Shown piece by piece: positions 35,348-43,246 of a DNA stretch of 64,000 bases. The notes below the pieces were generated by a model. The model was not told where the DNA came from. It did no database searches and was given only the letters and a program-made list of their open reading frames with translations. How positions within the stretch are numbered: position 1 is the stretch's first letter; the number at the start of each line of letters is the position of its first letter. Origin of the DNA: Deltaproteobacteria bacterium (GTDB lineage: Bacteria > Desulfobacterota > Desulfobulbia > Desulfobulbales > Desulfurivibrionaceae); assembly GCA_013349285.1 (NCBI GenBank), contig DUZU01000007.1, forward strand, positions 1 to 64,000, written 5' to 3'. The translations under genes and the position numbers were made by a program.

Positions 35348-36508
35348 ATGATCAAAAAAATATTCACCCTCTTTTGCCTGCTTCTATTGACCGGAGCCCT
35401 GGCTGAACCTGCCCGGGCCGGCCTGACCACGGAGCTACAGACCCTGGTCAGCCAAGGCGCCATCTTAAAAAATGAGTTATCAGACATTGCCGTTGGCCAA
35501 GGCAATACCTGTAGCCAACTGGGGAGCCTGAACAGCTCGTTCGCAACTTACCTGACCGCGGTTGAGCTTATCACCAGTCAACTTTCCGCTCCGTTATCCA
35601 TCAGCCTCGATGACCTCGCCGCCCTGGACGATCTCTCCTCTTTGACCTATTTCATGTCGGCGGATAGCACCAGAATATCATGGGAACTAAGGGGGATCGA
35701 AGATAGCGCCGAGTTATTCGAATACCGGGCCGCTCTCAGCGCCATGCTTACCTTATCCAAGGATATCGGCACCATGGCCAACCGCATTCTGGAAATGGCG
35801 GATCGGATCCTGGTCATGACCGACAATATCGGCGCCATGGCGGATCGCATCCTGATCACTCAGCAGTTGCAGAACAGCAACATCGCCCTCACCCAGAATT
35901 CGCTTGGGGCAACCCAGCAGAACATGGTCATCCTGAGCGACAGTATTTCTTCGATTGCTTACAACTTAAGCCTGGGCCTTATCCAGGACGACACCAATGC
36001 CCTGGTTGATGAAATGGGCATCACTACCCTTACCAGTGACAACATGGCAAGTGAACTGGATCGACTGGCCGCACTCTCCAGCCTTCTGTTGGCAAACACC
36101 GTTAACCTTTACACCTGGATGAGCACGCAAAGCAGCCACGCCAGCCATTACATCAACGGCGACACCCTCACCGCCCTGGGAGATCTCTCCGCCATCAACC
36201 TGACCTTGGCCCAATCCCTGGAGCTATATGCCGACACCATCAACCAGTTGAGTCCCCTGACCCAAACCGCCGTCTTGGCCGAGGCCACGGCCGGCATGCT
36301 GCAATTAACCGCCGATATCGGACAGATGGCAAACAGGATCATGGAGATGGCCGACAAAATAATCATTATGGCCGACAACATCGGGCTGATGGCAGATAAT
36401 ATTGTCGCCACCCAGGAACTCCAGCAGACCAATATCGAGCTAACTGAAAGTTCACTGCTCACTGCCCAAAACACTACCATTTCCGTGATCAAAAACATGG
36501 GGCTCTAG
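35348..36508 (+). CDS. Secreted Met-rich heptad-module protein A
   Basis: A 386-residue exported protein of unknown family. A Sec signal peptide (MIKKIFTLF...LAEPARA) is probably cleaved near residue 24. It has two copies of a roughly 65-residue module, at about 130-195 and 315-385: a [ML]L-x-L-x-x-DIG lead, then 7-residue steps such as MANRILE, MADRILV, MTDNIGA, MADRILI, followed by TQ-[QE]-LQ and an Asn/Gln/Ser-rich helix. The pattern predicts long amphipathic helices with Met and Ile in the core. A single cysteine (C55) lies in the mature part. GAGGAAACC precedes the ATG. Its paralogue starts 30 bases after its stop. Confidence 0.75.
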   Translation: MIKKIFTLFCLLLLTGALAEPARAGLTTELQTLVSQGAILKNELSDIAVGQGNTCSQLGSLNSSFATYLTAVELITSQLSAPLSISLDDLAALDDLSSLTYFMSADSTRISWELRGIEDSAELFEYRAALSAMLTLSKDIGTMANRILEMADRILVMTDNIGAMADRILITQQLQNSNIALTQNSLGATQQNMVILSDSISSIAYNLSLGLIQDDTNALVDEMGITTLTSDNMASELDRLAALSSLLLANTVNLYTWMSTQSSHASHYINGDTLTALGDLSAINLTLAQSLELYADTINQLSPLTQTAVLAEATAGMLQLTADIGQMANRIMEMADKIIIMADNIGLMADNIVATQELQQTNIELTESSLLTAQNTTISVIKNMGL

Positions 36509-36538
36509 GATCAAGAGCTTAGCTTGAGGAAAAATAAA

Positions 36539-37711
36539 ATGACCTTGTTTATTCGCAACCTGTTAATCCCGACCCTTGGCCTGCTGGCCGCCCTTACCCT
36601 GCAACCGACAACTGCCGCGGCCGCCATCCTGGACGAGTTGCGAGGACTCGTCAGCCAGGCAAACAATCTCGACAGCCAACTAAAAACAATATCGCTGAGC
36701 ACCGACAGCATCTGCGCCCCCCTGGTGGCGGCCAACCAACAAGCGCGAGAAATGATCGACAGCATCAACCTGGTTGATCAAAGCCTTGCCGCCCCGATCC
36801 AGATCGATGATGAAATGATGACCGCCTTTGACGAGCTTTTTTACGCAAGCGCCAGCCTGGCCAATGAAGAGGTAAGACTGTCCGGCGACCTGACGGCCCT
36901 TTCTTCGACAACCAATGCCATCACCTTAAAGGATGGCATTGTCGCCATGCTCCAACTTTCCGAGGATATCGGCACCATGGCCGACCGAATCGGCGAAATG
37001 GCGGACAAGATCCTGATCATGTCCGACAACATCGGCAGCATGGCGGACCGCATCCTGCTCACCCAGGAAATTCAGAACCAGAATATCCTCATCAGCCAAC
37101 AGTCCATCCTCCAGACCCAGACCAACATTCTCAGCCTGGTCGCGGTGGTGGAGAGCAGCAGCAATGACCTCGACCTCAATACGCTCATTGCCCAAGGAGA
37201 AACTTTGGCCGCCCAGATGGCGGCGGTTATCCTCAACCCTTTCACCATGGCAACCCAGCTGCGCAATGTGGCCGAGGATGTGAACACCTTTCTCGCCGAA
37301 ATCAAGACCACCAGTGACGTCATTAATCAACAGGCAACGACCGGCACCATGACGATCAATGCGACAACCCTGACCAGCCTTGCCAATCTGTCCATCATGC
37401 TCACCTCGCTCGGCACGGCAATGGATGGCTATGTCCTGGCCATTGAAGGACTGCAGGCCATGACCTCCAGCCGGACCCTGGAAGACGCCCTGGGCAGCAT
37501 GCTGCAACTTTCCGCCGATATCGGGGTGATGGCCAACCGTATTCTGGAAATGGCGGACCTGATTCTCGAGATGGCCGACAACATCGGGATGATGGCCGAC
37601 CAGATCATTGCCACCCAGGAGCTGCAGAGTGTTAATGTGGCTGCCACCCAGGCCTCGATTTTAGCGGCCCAGGATCTGGCAATTTCTTTGATTGCGGCAA
37701 GAAATCTGTAA
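36539..37711 (+). CDS. Secreted Met-rich heptad-module protein B
   Basis: A 390-residue paralogue of the preceding protein, with its own signal peptide (ending about TTAAAA) and the same plan: an N-terminal helical region with one cysteine (C59), module 1 (SEDIGTMADRIGEMADKIL...), a middle region, and module 2 at the C-terminus (SADIGVMANRILEMADLIL...). Residues cluster in 7-residue steps in both modules. The start is ATG 36539 behind GAGGA rather than the track's TTG 36524. Almost certainly co-transcribed with protein A. No homologous family with known function is recognised. Confidence 0.75.
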   Translation: MTLFIRNLLIPTLGLLAALTLQPTTAAAAILDELRGLVSQANNLDSQLKTISLSTDSICAPLVAANQQAREMIDSINLVDQSLAAPIQIDDEMMTAFDELFYASASLANEEVRLSGDLTALSSTTNAITLKDGIVAMLQLSEDIGTMADRIGEMADKILIMSDNIGSMADRILLTQEIQNQNILISQQSILQTQTNILSLVAVVESSSNDLDLNTLIAQGETLAAQMAAVILNPFTMATQLRNVAEDVNTFLAEIKTTSDVINQQATTGTMTINATTLTSLANLSIMLTSLGTAMDGYVLAIEGLQAMTSSRTLEDALGSMLQLSADIGVMANRILEMADLILEMADNIGMMADQIIATQELQSVNVAATQASILAAQDLAISLIAARNL

Positions 37712-37749
37712 CAGAAGCCTCCGGGGCAGGCATTGGCCAAAAACAACGC

Positions 37750-38451
37750 TTAAAGCCAGACCTGCCCCTTCTTCCTCCCCCTGCCCCGCTTGAAAAACGG
37801 CAGCAAGGCCACCCCGGCCGCAAAACCGCCGACATGAGCCCACCAGGCGACCCCGCCCTCGACCAGTTTGCCCACAACAAGCTGGTGGACCGCTCCCTGC
37901 AAAAACTGAAAGACAAACCAGAACCCGATAAAAAAGAAGGCGGGAATCTCGACCAGATAAAAAAAGATAAAAATTGGGGCAATGGTCAGAATCCTGGCCT
38001 TGGGATAAAGCAGAAAATAGGCGCCGATCACCCCGGAGATTGCGCCGCTTGCCCCGATCATCGGCGCCACGGAACCGGCATTGGAGAGATATTGGGCAAA
38101 AACGGAAACCACCCCGCACAACAAATAAAAGGCCAGGTAACGGCCATGACCCATCCGATCCTCAACATTATCGCCAAAGATCCACAACATCCACATGTTG
38201 GAAACGATATGCAACAGGTTGCCATGGAGAAACATCGAACTGATCACGGTCGCATAGCTGTGGACGGTTAAGGCCGCCGCCGCTTTTTCGGCGGCAAAGC
38301 GCGCCGGAATAAAACCGTTACTGACAATAAAAGGCTCAAGACCGATTCCCAGGGAAAGCTCATACAGAAAAAAAACAACATTGACCCCGATCAACGCCAG
38401 GTTGACCCAGGGAAAAAGGGCGGATCGGATATTGTCTTTAAGGGGAAACAT
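37750..38451 (-). CDS. Rhomboid-family intramembrane serine protease
   Basis: A 233-residue polytopic protein with the rhomboid catalytic dyad: serine in GASGAISG and histidine in the last core helix, WWAHVGGFAAG, plus HIVSNMW in the second helix (the HxxxN-type motif). It cleaves single-pass membrane proteins; the substrate is not evident. It starts only 6 bases after the histidine-kinase-like gene on the same strand and ends 38 bases from protein B, which is transcribed towards it. Confidence 0.92.
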   Translation of the reverse strand: MFPLKDNIRSALFPWVNLALIGVNVVFFLYELSLGIGLEPFIVSNGFIPARFAAEKAAAALTVHSYATVISSMFLHGNLLHIVSNMWMLWIFGDNVEDRMGHGRYLAFYLLCGVVSVFAQYLSNAGSVAPMIGASGAISGVIGAYFLLYPKARILTIAPIFIFFYLVEIPAFFFIGFWFVFQFLQGAVHQLVVGKLVEGGVAWWAHVGGFAAGVALLPFFKRGRGRKKGQVWL

Positions 38452-38457
38452 AAAGGA

Positions 38458-39846
38458 TCAGCCGGCAGAAGAGCTGTCGCAACCAACCGGTAACACAAAA
38501 AAGAAGTTATTGCCTTCCGCGGTGGGCTCGTAGCCGACCACCCCGCCATGGATTTCGATTACCTGCTTGATAAAGGCCAGGCCATGGCCGGTGCCGGGCA
38601 ACATCTTGCTGCTCTCACCCCGAATGCCGTCGGTAAAGATGATCTTTGCTTCACTGCCGCTCAGATGCCGACCGGTGGTAAATACATTAAACTTAATCCC
38701 GGATTTACCCGGCCCGAAATAATCATGGATATACTCCCGGCCATAGGCGATGGCCTTGCGGGGTAAACCGGCATGATCGATTATGCTTTCGGTATATTTG
38801 ACCGCGTTGGAAAAAAGATTGGCATAAACCTGGGAGAGCAGCCCCACATCCACCTGCAGCAAAAGCTCTTCGCCATGCATATCTCCCGGCCGCTCCACCT
38901 CAATGCCCCTGGCCCTGAACCGGCTCATGAAATGATCGAGCTGGGGGGTGACTATTTCGGTGTCAACCGAACAGTTGCGCGATCTGAGCACGAAACGGCC
39001 CTTGGCAAAATGATCGCGCCTAAAGAGGCTTTCGAGAAACAGGCTGTAGTTGGCATGATGCTCCAGCAATTGCCGATAGTTGGCCTGCAACCGCTGGTAC
39101 AGATTGGTCACCTTATCGCCTACCAGCTGACAACTCTGCTCCAGATCGACCCCTGGTTTTTTCAACTCTTTCAAAAGCTCTTCCAGATCACCGACCTCCT
39201 TGATTCTTTTCTTGAGCCGGTTGAAGAGATGTTTGAAATACATATTGGGGGTAATGACGTTGTGCTCGATATCCATTACCAGGGTATTGATAAACTTGAG
39301 ATGACGAATATTTTCTTGAGCAATCAGGCGGTTGTGCAGGTTGAAGCCGATCCGGTTCGAATATTTGCGCATGAAAAAACGATCCGCCTCGGATAATCGG
39401 GCAAGGGGAAATACCTCCAGCATCCCCATCACCTCCATATCCAAGGTCAACTTTTCGGCGGTTTGCAGCGTCGCCGGCTTCCGGCAGATCGGAACCAGCA
39501 GTGAGTTCTCGGTTTCATAACAGTGATTAGAAAGAAAGACCTCGATCGGACTCGGTTTGGGTTTTCGGAGCAACCCCTTGCGGCTGTCACTTACCAGGAC
39601 CAGATTTTCGCGTCTTTCATCCAACAGATGAAGTCGGCTGTCAAATCCGAGAAAAAGTTTAGGGGCGGCGACACAGATCCGGTAGAAATCTTCAGGGGAA
39701 TCAAACTCCTGGGCCAGATCGAAAAAAGTATGGAGCAGATCATTCTGCGCGGCGCCGAAGGCATAGCTCTTGTAGCTCCCGCGTTTTTCAATGATCCGCG
39801 CACTTACCTGCTGCAGATCCTTACAACTACATCGTGCAGAGCCCAT
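38458..39846 (-). CDS. Histidine-kinase-like protein with GAF-type N-terminus
   Basis: A 462-residue soluble protein. The N-terminal half looks like a GAF/sensor region (ALLVPICRKP...MGMLEVFPLARLSEADRFFM). The C-terminal part is a GHKL ATPase: N-box LLSQVYANLFSNAVKYT, a G1-like IIFTDGIRG and G2 GTGHGLAFIKQVIEIHGG. A possible phospho-acceptor site is DIEHNVITP, which resembles the usual H-[ED]-L-R-T-P but is divergent. There is no response regulator next to it; the downstream partner is a rhomboid protease. Kinase activity is likely but unproven. Confidence 0.75.
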   Translation of the reverse strand: MGSARCSCKDLQQVSARIIEKRGSYKSYAFGAAQNDLLHTFFDLAQEFDSPEDFYRICVAAPKLFLGFDSRLHLLDERRENLVLVSDSRKGLLRKPKPSPIEVFLSNHCYETENSLLVPICRKPATLQTAEKLTLDMEVMGMLEVFPLARLSEADRFFMRKYSNRIGFNLHNRLIAQENIRHLKFINTLVMDIEHNVITPNMYFKHLFNRLKKRIKEVGDLEELLKELKKPGVDLEQSCQLVGDKVTNLYQRLQANYRQLLEHHANYSLFLESLFRRDHFAKGRFVLRSRNCSVDTEIVTPQLDHFMSRFRARGIEVERPGDMHGEELLLQVDVGLLSQVYANLFSNAVKYTESIIDHAGLPRKAIAYGREYIHDYFGPGKSGIKFNVFTTGRHLSGSEAKIIFTDGIRGESSKMLPGTGHGLAFIKQVIEIHGGVVGYEPTAEGNNFFFVLPVGCDSSSAG

Positions 39847-39931
39847 TCTCTTCCCCTGCGGCCAAATGCCCCATGATTAATCCTCAACACCATCCGGCAA
39901 TAAATACTAAAAGAATCAGGGTCTGATGATA

Positions 39932-40462
39932 CTACCTGGATTCAAGGATTATCTCGTCGTGGCCGTCGCTTTCCGCCAGGCGGACATGGACATGTTCATT
40001 CTCGGCGACCTGCAGATCCAGCCCCACGTAATCAGATTGGATGGGAAGTTCGCGGCTGCCGCGATCGACCAGGGTGGCGAGTTGGATACAACGGGGCCGG
40101 CCGATGTCCATCAACGCATCAAGGGCGGCCCGGATGGTCCGACCGGTGAAGATAACGTCATCAACCAGCACCACCACCATACCCTCTATGGTAAAATCGA
40201 TATTGGTTTTTTTGACCACCGGATTCTGGGTCACCAGGCTCCAGTCGTCACGATAGAGCGTGATATCGAGACTGCCGGTGGGAACATCGATCTTTTCCTG
40301 TTCCTGGATGATCTTTTGAATCCGATCGGCCAGAAAAACACCGCCGGTATGAATCCCGATGATGGCAAGATTGGCGACCCCGTGATTGTTCTCAACAATC
40401 TGCATGGCAATCCGATTGATGGAACGACTGATATCATCCGCCGACATGATCTGTTTTTTCAT
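39932..40462 (-). CDS. pyrR: PyrR bifunctional pyrimidine regulator / uracil phosphoribosyltransferase
   Basis: Type I phosphoribosyltransferase of 176 residues with the PRPP signature VVVLVDDVIFTGRTIRAA and the PyrR-typical start (IMSADDISRSINRIAMQI) and LYRDDW segment. PyrR binds UMP/UTP-sensing RNA hairpins in pyr leaders in Firmicutes; in proteobacteria it may act mainly as an enzyme. No pyr biosynthetic operon or anti-terminator is seen alongside. Confidence 0.9.
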   Translation of the reverse strand: MKKQIMSADDISRSINRIAMQIVENNHGVANLAIIGIHTGGVFLADRIQKIIQEQEKIDVPTGSLDITLYRDDWSLVTQNPVVKKTNIDFTIEGMVVVLVDDVIFTGRTIRAALDALMDIGRPRCIQLATLVDRGSRELPIQSDYVGLDLQVAENEHVHVRLAESDGHDEIILESR

Positions 40463-40507
40463 TATCCCTACCCTCTCCTTAAATTACCCGGTTGCCCCAG
40501 GTCACCT

Positions 40508-40552
40508 CAAAAAACAAAGGCGGCATCCACTTAAATGGAGCCGCCTTTGTTT
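40508..40552 (-). terminator. Intrinsic terminator after purN
   Basis: AAACAAAGGCGGC (40512-40524) pairs over 13 bases with GCCGCCTTTGTTT (40540-40552); an inner TCCA/TGGA can extend it. The adjacent A-run gives a U-run on the minus strand. Confidence 0.88.
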
Positions 40553-40558
40553 AATGCA

Positions 40559-41125
40559 TCATGGCCAGAAATAATCAATTCCCTTGGCGATCACCTTGTT
40601 GATCGCTTCGGGAAAAGCCTCACACTCCGCGGCAAAAACCTTGGCCGCCACCTCGGCCGGGGTGTCGTCATCGGCAAGGGATACACATTTCTGCACGATT
40701 ATCGGCCCCTCGTCATAAACCTCGTTGGCAAAGTGGACGGTACAGCCGCTCACCTTTACCCCCCTTGCCACCGCGGCCCGATGCACCCGCATCCCGTACA
40801 TCCCGGCCCCGCAAAAAGAGGGAATCAACGATGGATGAATGTTGATAACCGCCCTTTTCAACCGCGCCGGCGGCTCATAGAGCTTGAGAAACCCGGCCAG
40901 CAGCACCAACTCGACGTCATAATCCGCTAAAATGGCGTTGATCGCCTCATTATCCGCGGCATGAAAGGCGGGATAACCATACTTTTGAGCCTTCTCCAGC
41001 CCGAGAACACCCGCAACATTGGAAACCACCACCTCGATGCTGCCCTGCATGGTCCCGGCCGCAATCCGATCATGGAAATTATCCAGGGTCCGACCGGAGC
41101 CGGAGAGGAGTACCGCCATCTTCAT
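40559..41125 (-). CDS. purN: Phosphoribosylglycinamide formyltransferase
   Basis: GAR transformylase, which uses 10-formyl-tetrahydrofolate in purine synthesis step 3. 188 residues, with LLSGSGRTLDNF at the N-terminus, the catalytic N-x-H in INIHPSLIPSFCG (usually HPSLLP..G) and the catalytic aspartate region VHFANEVYDEGPII. It lies 9 bases after the IMP cyclohydrolase gene, so two purine steps are joined in one transcript. Confidence 0.92.
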   Translation of the reverse strand: MKMAVLLSGSGRTLDNFHDRIAAGTMQGSIEVVVSNVAGVLGLEKAQKYGYPAFHAADNEAINAILADYDVELVLLAGFLKLYEPPARLKRAVINIHPSLIPSFCGAGMYGMRVHRAAVARGVKVSGCTVHFANEVYDEGPIIVQKCVSLADDDTPAEVAAKVFAAECEAFPEAINKVIAKGIDYFWP

Positions 41126-41134
41126 AACCGACTC

Positions 41135-41749
41135 CTATTTAAAGTAGGGATTGGCGTCAACATCAACGTTTTTGAGCCAATTGACAATACCGGTGTCATA
41201 CTTGCTGGTCAGATCAAAAACCTTTACCGCCAGCCGAAAACGGGTCTTGAGGGTGGTGTTGCCGGTGGCCTTGATCTCGGCCAAAACCTGGGGATAATCG
41301 GCAGGGTCGACGATCACCGTCACATCCTGAAAATTCTTGGCCGAAGAGCGGAGCATGGTCGGGCCGCCGATATCGATATTCTCAATGGCATCGCCCAGGG
41401 TGCAATCGGCGTTGGCCACGGTTTTTTCAAAAGCGTAGAGATTGACCGCCACCAGATCGATGGCCTGCAAGCCATGCTCCTTCATCTGGGCCAGATGATC
41501 GGGGTTGGTTTTCTGGGCGAGGATCCCGCCGTGCACCTTGGGATGCAGGGTTTTGACCCGGCCGTCGAGCATCTCCGGGAAACCGGTGAACTCGGAAACA
41601 TCCTTTACCTTGATCCCGTTGTCCCGCATCTTCTTGGCGGTGCCGCCGGTGGAGAGGATCTCGATGCCCAGGGCCTCAAGCTCACGGGCAAAGCCTTCGA
41701 TGCCGGATTTATCGGTCAAACTGATTAATGCTCTTTCCATCTTTTTCAT
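41135..41749 (-). CDS. purH: Stand-alone IMP cyclohydrolase (PurH N-terminal domain only)
   Basis: A 204-residue protein that corresponds only to the MGS-like cyclohydrolase half of Pur[53 protein letters not shown] and [18 protein letters not shown]. It would close FAICAR to IMP. The AICAR formyltransferase half, normally fused in an approximately 520-residue PurH, is absent: the reading frame ends at 41135 and purN follows at once. A separate AICAR transformylase must exist elsewhere. ATG 41740 (MERAL) is an alternative start. Confidence 0.88.
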   Translation of the reverse strand: MKKMERALISLTDKSGIEGFARELEALGIEILSTGGTAKKMRDNGIKVKDVSEFTGFPEMLDGRVKTLHPKVHGGILAQKTNPDHLAQMKEHGLQAIDLVAVNLYAFEKTVANADCTLGDAIENIDIGGPTMLRSSAKNFQDVTVIVDPADYPQVLAEIKATGNTTLKTRFRLAVKVFDLTSKYDTGIVNWLKNVDVDANPYFK

Positions 41750-41898
41750 TATCTTCTCCCTCTGCTATATGCTCATATCAAAATGATTAATTATTAAAAG
41801 CCGACCTTCTTCAACAAGGTCATCTTACCGAAAAATACAAACTTTAAATGTACCCTTTATCTTTATCAAAATGCAACAAAAGTGCTATGTTTTTCCAC

Positions 41899-42282
41899 TT
41901 ACTCCTTGCGGATAAAGCTCTTGATCATTCGCCGGTCCCGCTTGCTCGGCCGCCCGGCCGGGGCAACATTGGCCGCCCGGATGAGACGGCGTTCTTCGCC
42001 GGCGCTCAGACGGGCCGCCCTGCTCTCTTCTGTCTCCAGATAAAGCAGGGCCGCTTCCGGGGCGCCCCGCCGAACGGCCGACAATTGCCGAACCATAATG
42101 ACATACTCATCCGTCCCTTTGCGAATCCGAATCTCCTCTCCGACCTCAACGCCGCGGGCCGCCTTGGCCCTGGCCCCGTTGACATGAACCTTGCCGCCGT
42201 TGATGGCCTGGGCGGCCAAGGATCTGGTCTTAAAAAAACGGGCGGCCCACAGCCATTTATCAAGTCTTATTTTTTTTTCCAC
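41899..42282 (-). CDS. hslR: S4-domain RNA-binding protein, Hsp15-like
   Basis: 127 residues: an S4 domain at the N-terminus (IRLDKWLWAARFFKTRSLAAQAINGGKVHVNG) and a basic tail (GRPSKRDRRMIKSF), as in E. coli Hsp15, which binds 50S subunits carrying stalled nascent chains. Single gene, divergent from folE2. Confidence 0.88.
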   Translation of the reverse strand: MEKKIRLDKWLWAARFFKTRSLAAQAINGGKVHVNGARAKAARGVEVGEEIRIRKGTDEYVIMVRQLSAVRRGAPEAALLYLETEESRAARLSAGEERRLIRAANVAPAGRPSKRDRRMIKSFIRKE

Positions 42283-42395
42283 TGCCCTAGCCTGCGCGCC
42301 CGTGTTTTTATAACGATATTTTATTACAATATAGCATCAGGCAACCATCTGCGCCATAGCGCAGCTTTACGCTTTCAGCTTTGGGCTAAATAGTG

Positions 42396-42401
42396 TATAA
42401 A
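42396..42401 (+). promoter_or_regulatory. Candidate -10 box of folE2 (very short leader)
   Basis: TATAAA lies only 10 bases before ATG 42412, and no ribosome-binding site is visible. If used, transcription would begin about 4 bases before the start codon. No good -35. Confidence 0.35.
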
Positions 42402-42411
42402 ACTGCCCATC

Positions 42412-43149
42412 ATGAAACTTAAAACCGTGGGCATAAAAAACATCAACTATCCGGTTACGGTCCGTGAAAAATCCGGAGGCTTGCAGCAAACAGTTGCCAG
42501 CATCAGCCTGCAGGTGAGCTTGCCGCGCCAGTATCGGGAATCCTGCGTCTCCACCTTTATTGAAGTACTCAATAAATACCAGGAGGAGATGAGCAACCGG
42601 ATCTTCAGAAATCTGCTGGCCGAGGTTAAGGAAAAACTGCGGGCCGAATCCGCCCATGTGGAGATGACCTTTCCCTATTTCCTTGAAAAAAAGGCGCCGG
42701 TCACCGGTACGGCCGGCCTCATGGAATATAACTGCCGCTTCACCGGCGGCATCGGCAAGGATGAGGATTTCATCCTGTCGGTCAAGGTGCCGGTAACCAC
42801 CCTCTGCCCCTGCTCAAAAGAGATCAGCGAATTCGGCGCCCACAACCAGCGCGGCGAGGTAAGCCTCAATGTGAAATACTCCGCCTTCATCTGGATGGAA
42901 GACCTCATTGCCATGGCCGAATCCGGCGCCTCCTGCGAGGTTTACTCCCTGCTCAAAAGACCGGACGAAAAATACGTTACCGAGAAAGCCTACACCAACC
43001 CCATGTTTGTTGAAGACGTGGTACGCAAGGTGGCGGAAATGGCCCACGACCACCCGGACATCACCTGGTTTTCCGTGGGGGTTGAAAGCTTTGAGTCGAT
43101 CCATAAACACAACGCCTACGCCTATGTGGACAGCGACGAGATGCGCTGA
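42412..43149 (+). CDS. folE2: GTP cyclohydrolase FolE2 (type IB)
   Basis: Makes 7,8-dihydroneopterin triphosphate, the first step of folate synthesis. The 245-residue sequence fits the FolE2 family: IKNINYPVTVREKSG, VTTLCPCSKEISEFGAHNQRG (metal-binding cysteine) and WFSVGVESFESIHKHNAYA. FolE2 works with several metals and often replaces zinc-dependent FolE; no FolE is in the window. It lacks a Shine-Dalgarno sequence. Confidence 0.95.
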   Translation: MKLKTVGIKNINYPVTVREKSGGLQQTVASISLQVSLPRQYRESCVSTFIEVLNKYQEEMSNRIFRNLLAEVKEKLRAESAHVEMTFPYFLEKKAPVTGTAGLMEYNCRFTGGIGKDEDFILSVKVPVTTLCPCSKEISEFGAHNQRGEVSLNVKYSAFIWMEDLIAMAESGASCEVYSLLKRPDEKYVTEKAYTNPMFVEDVVRKVAEMAHDHPDITWFSVGVESFESIHKHNAYAYVDSDEMR

Positions 43150-43234
43150 AGAACTCGCTTATTTCCATAAAATCCCCCCGCCAATTTTCCCTTTAACTTA
43201 AAGATTTTTTGTCCTCAAAATTCAGAGAACAACG

Positions 43235-43240
43235 TATAAT
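43235..43240 (+). promoter_or_regulatory. TATAAT box at leaderless distance from the Na/Pi gene
   Basis: An exact TATAAT ends 6 bases before ATG 43247, so the expected start of transcription coincides with the start codon. No Shine-Dalgarno is present. The -35 is weak (TTGTCC 20 bases upstream is badly spaced). Confidence 0.45.
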
Positions 43241-43246
43241 GTCTTC

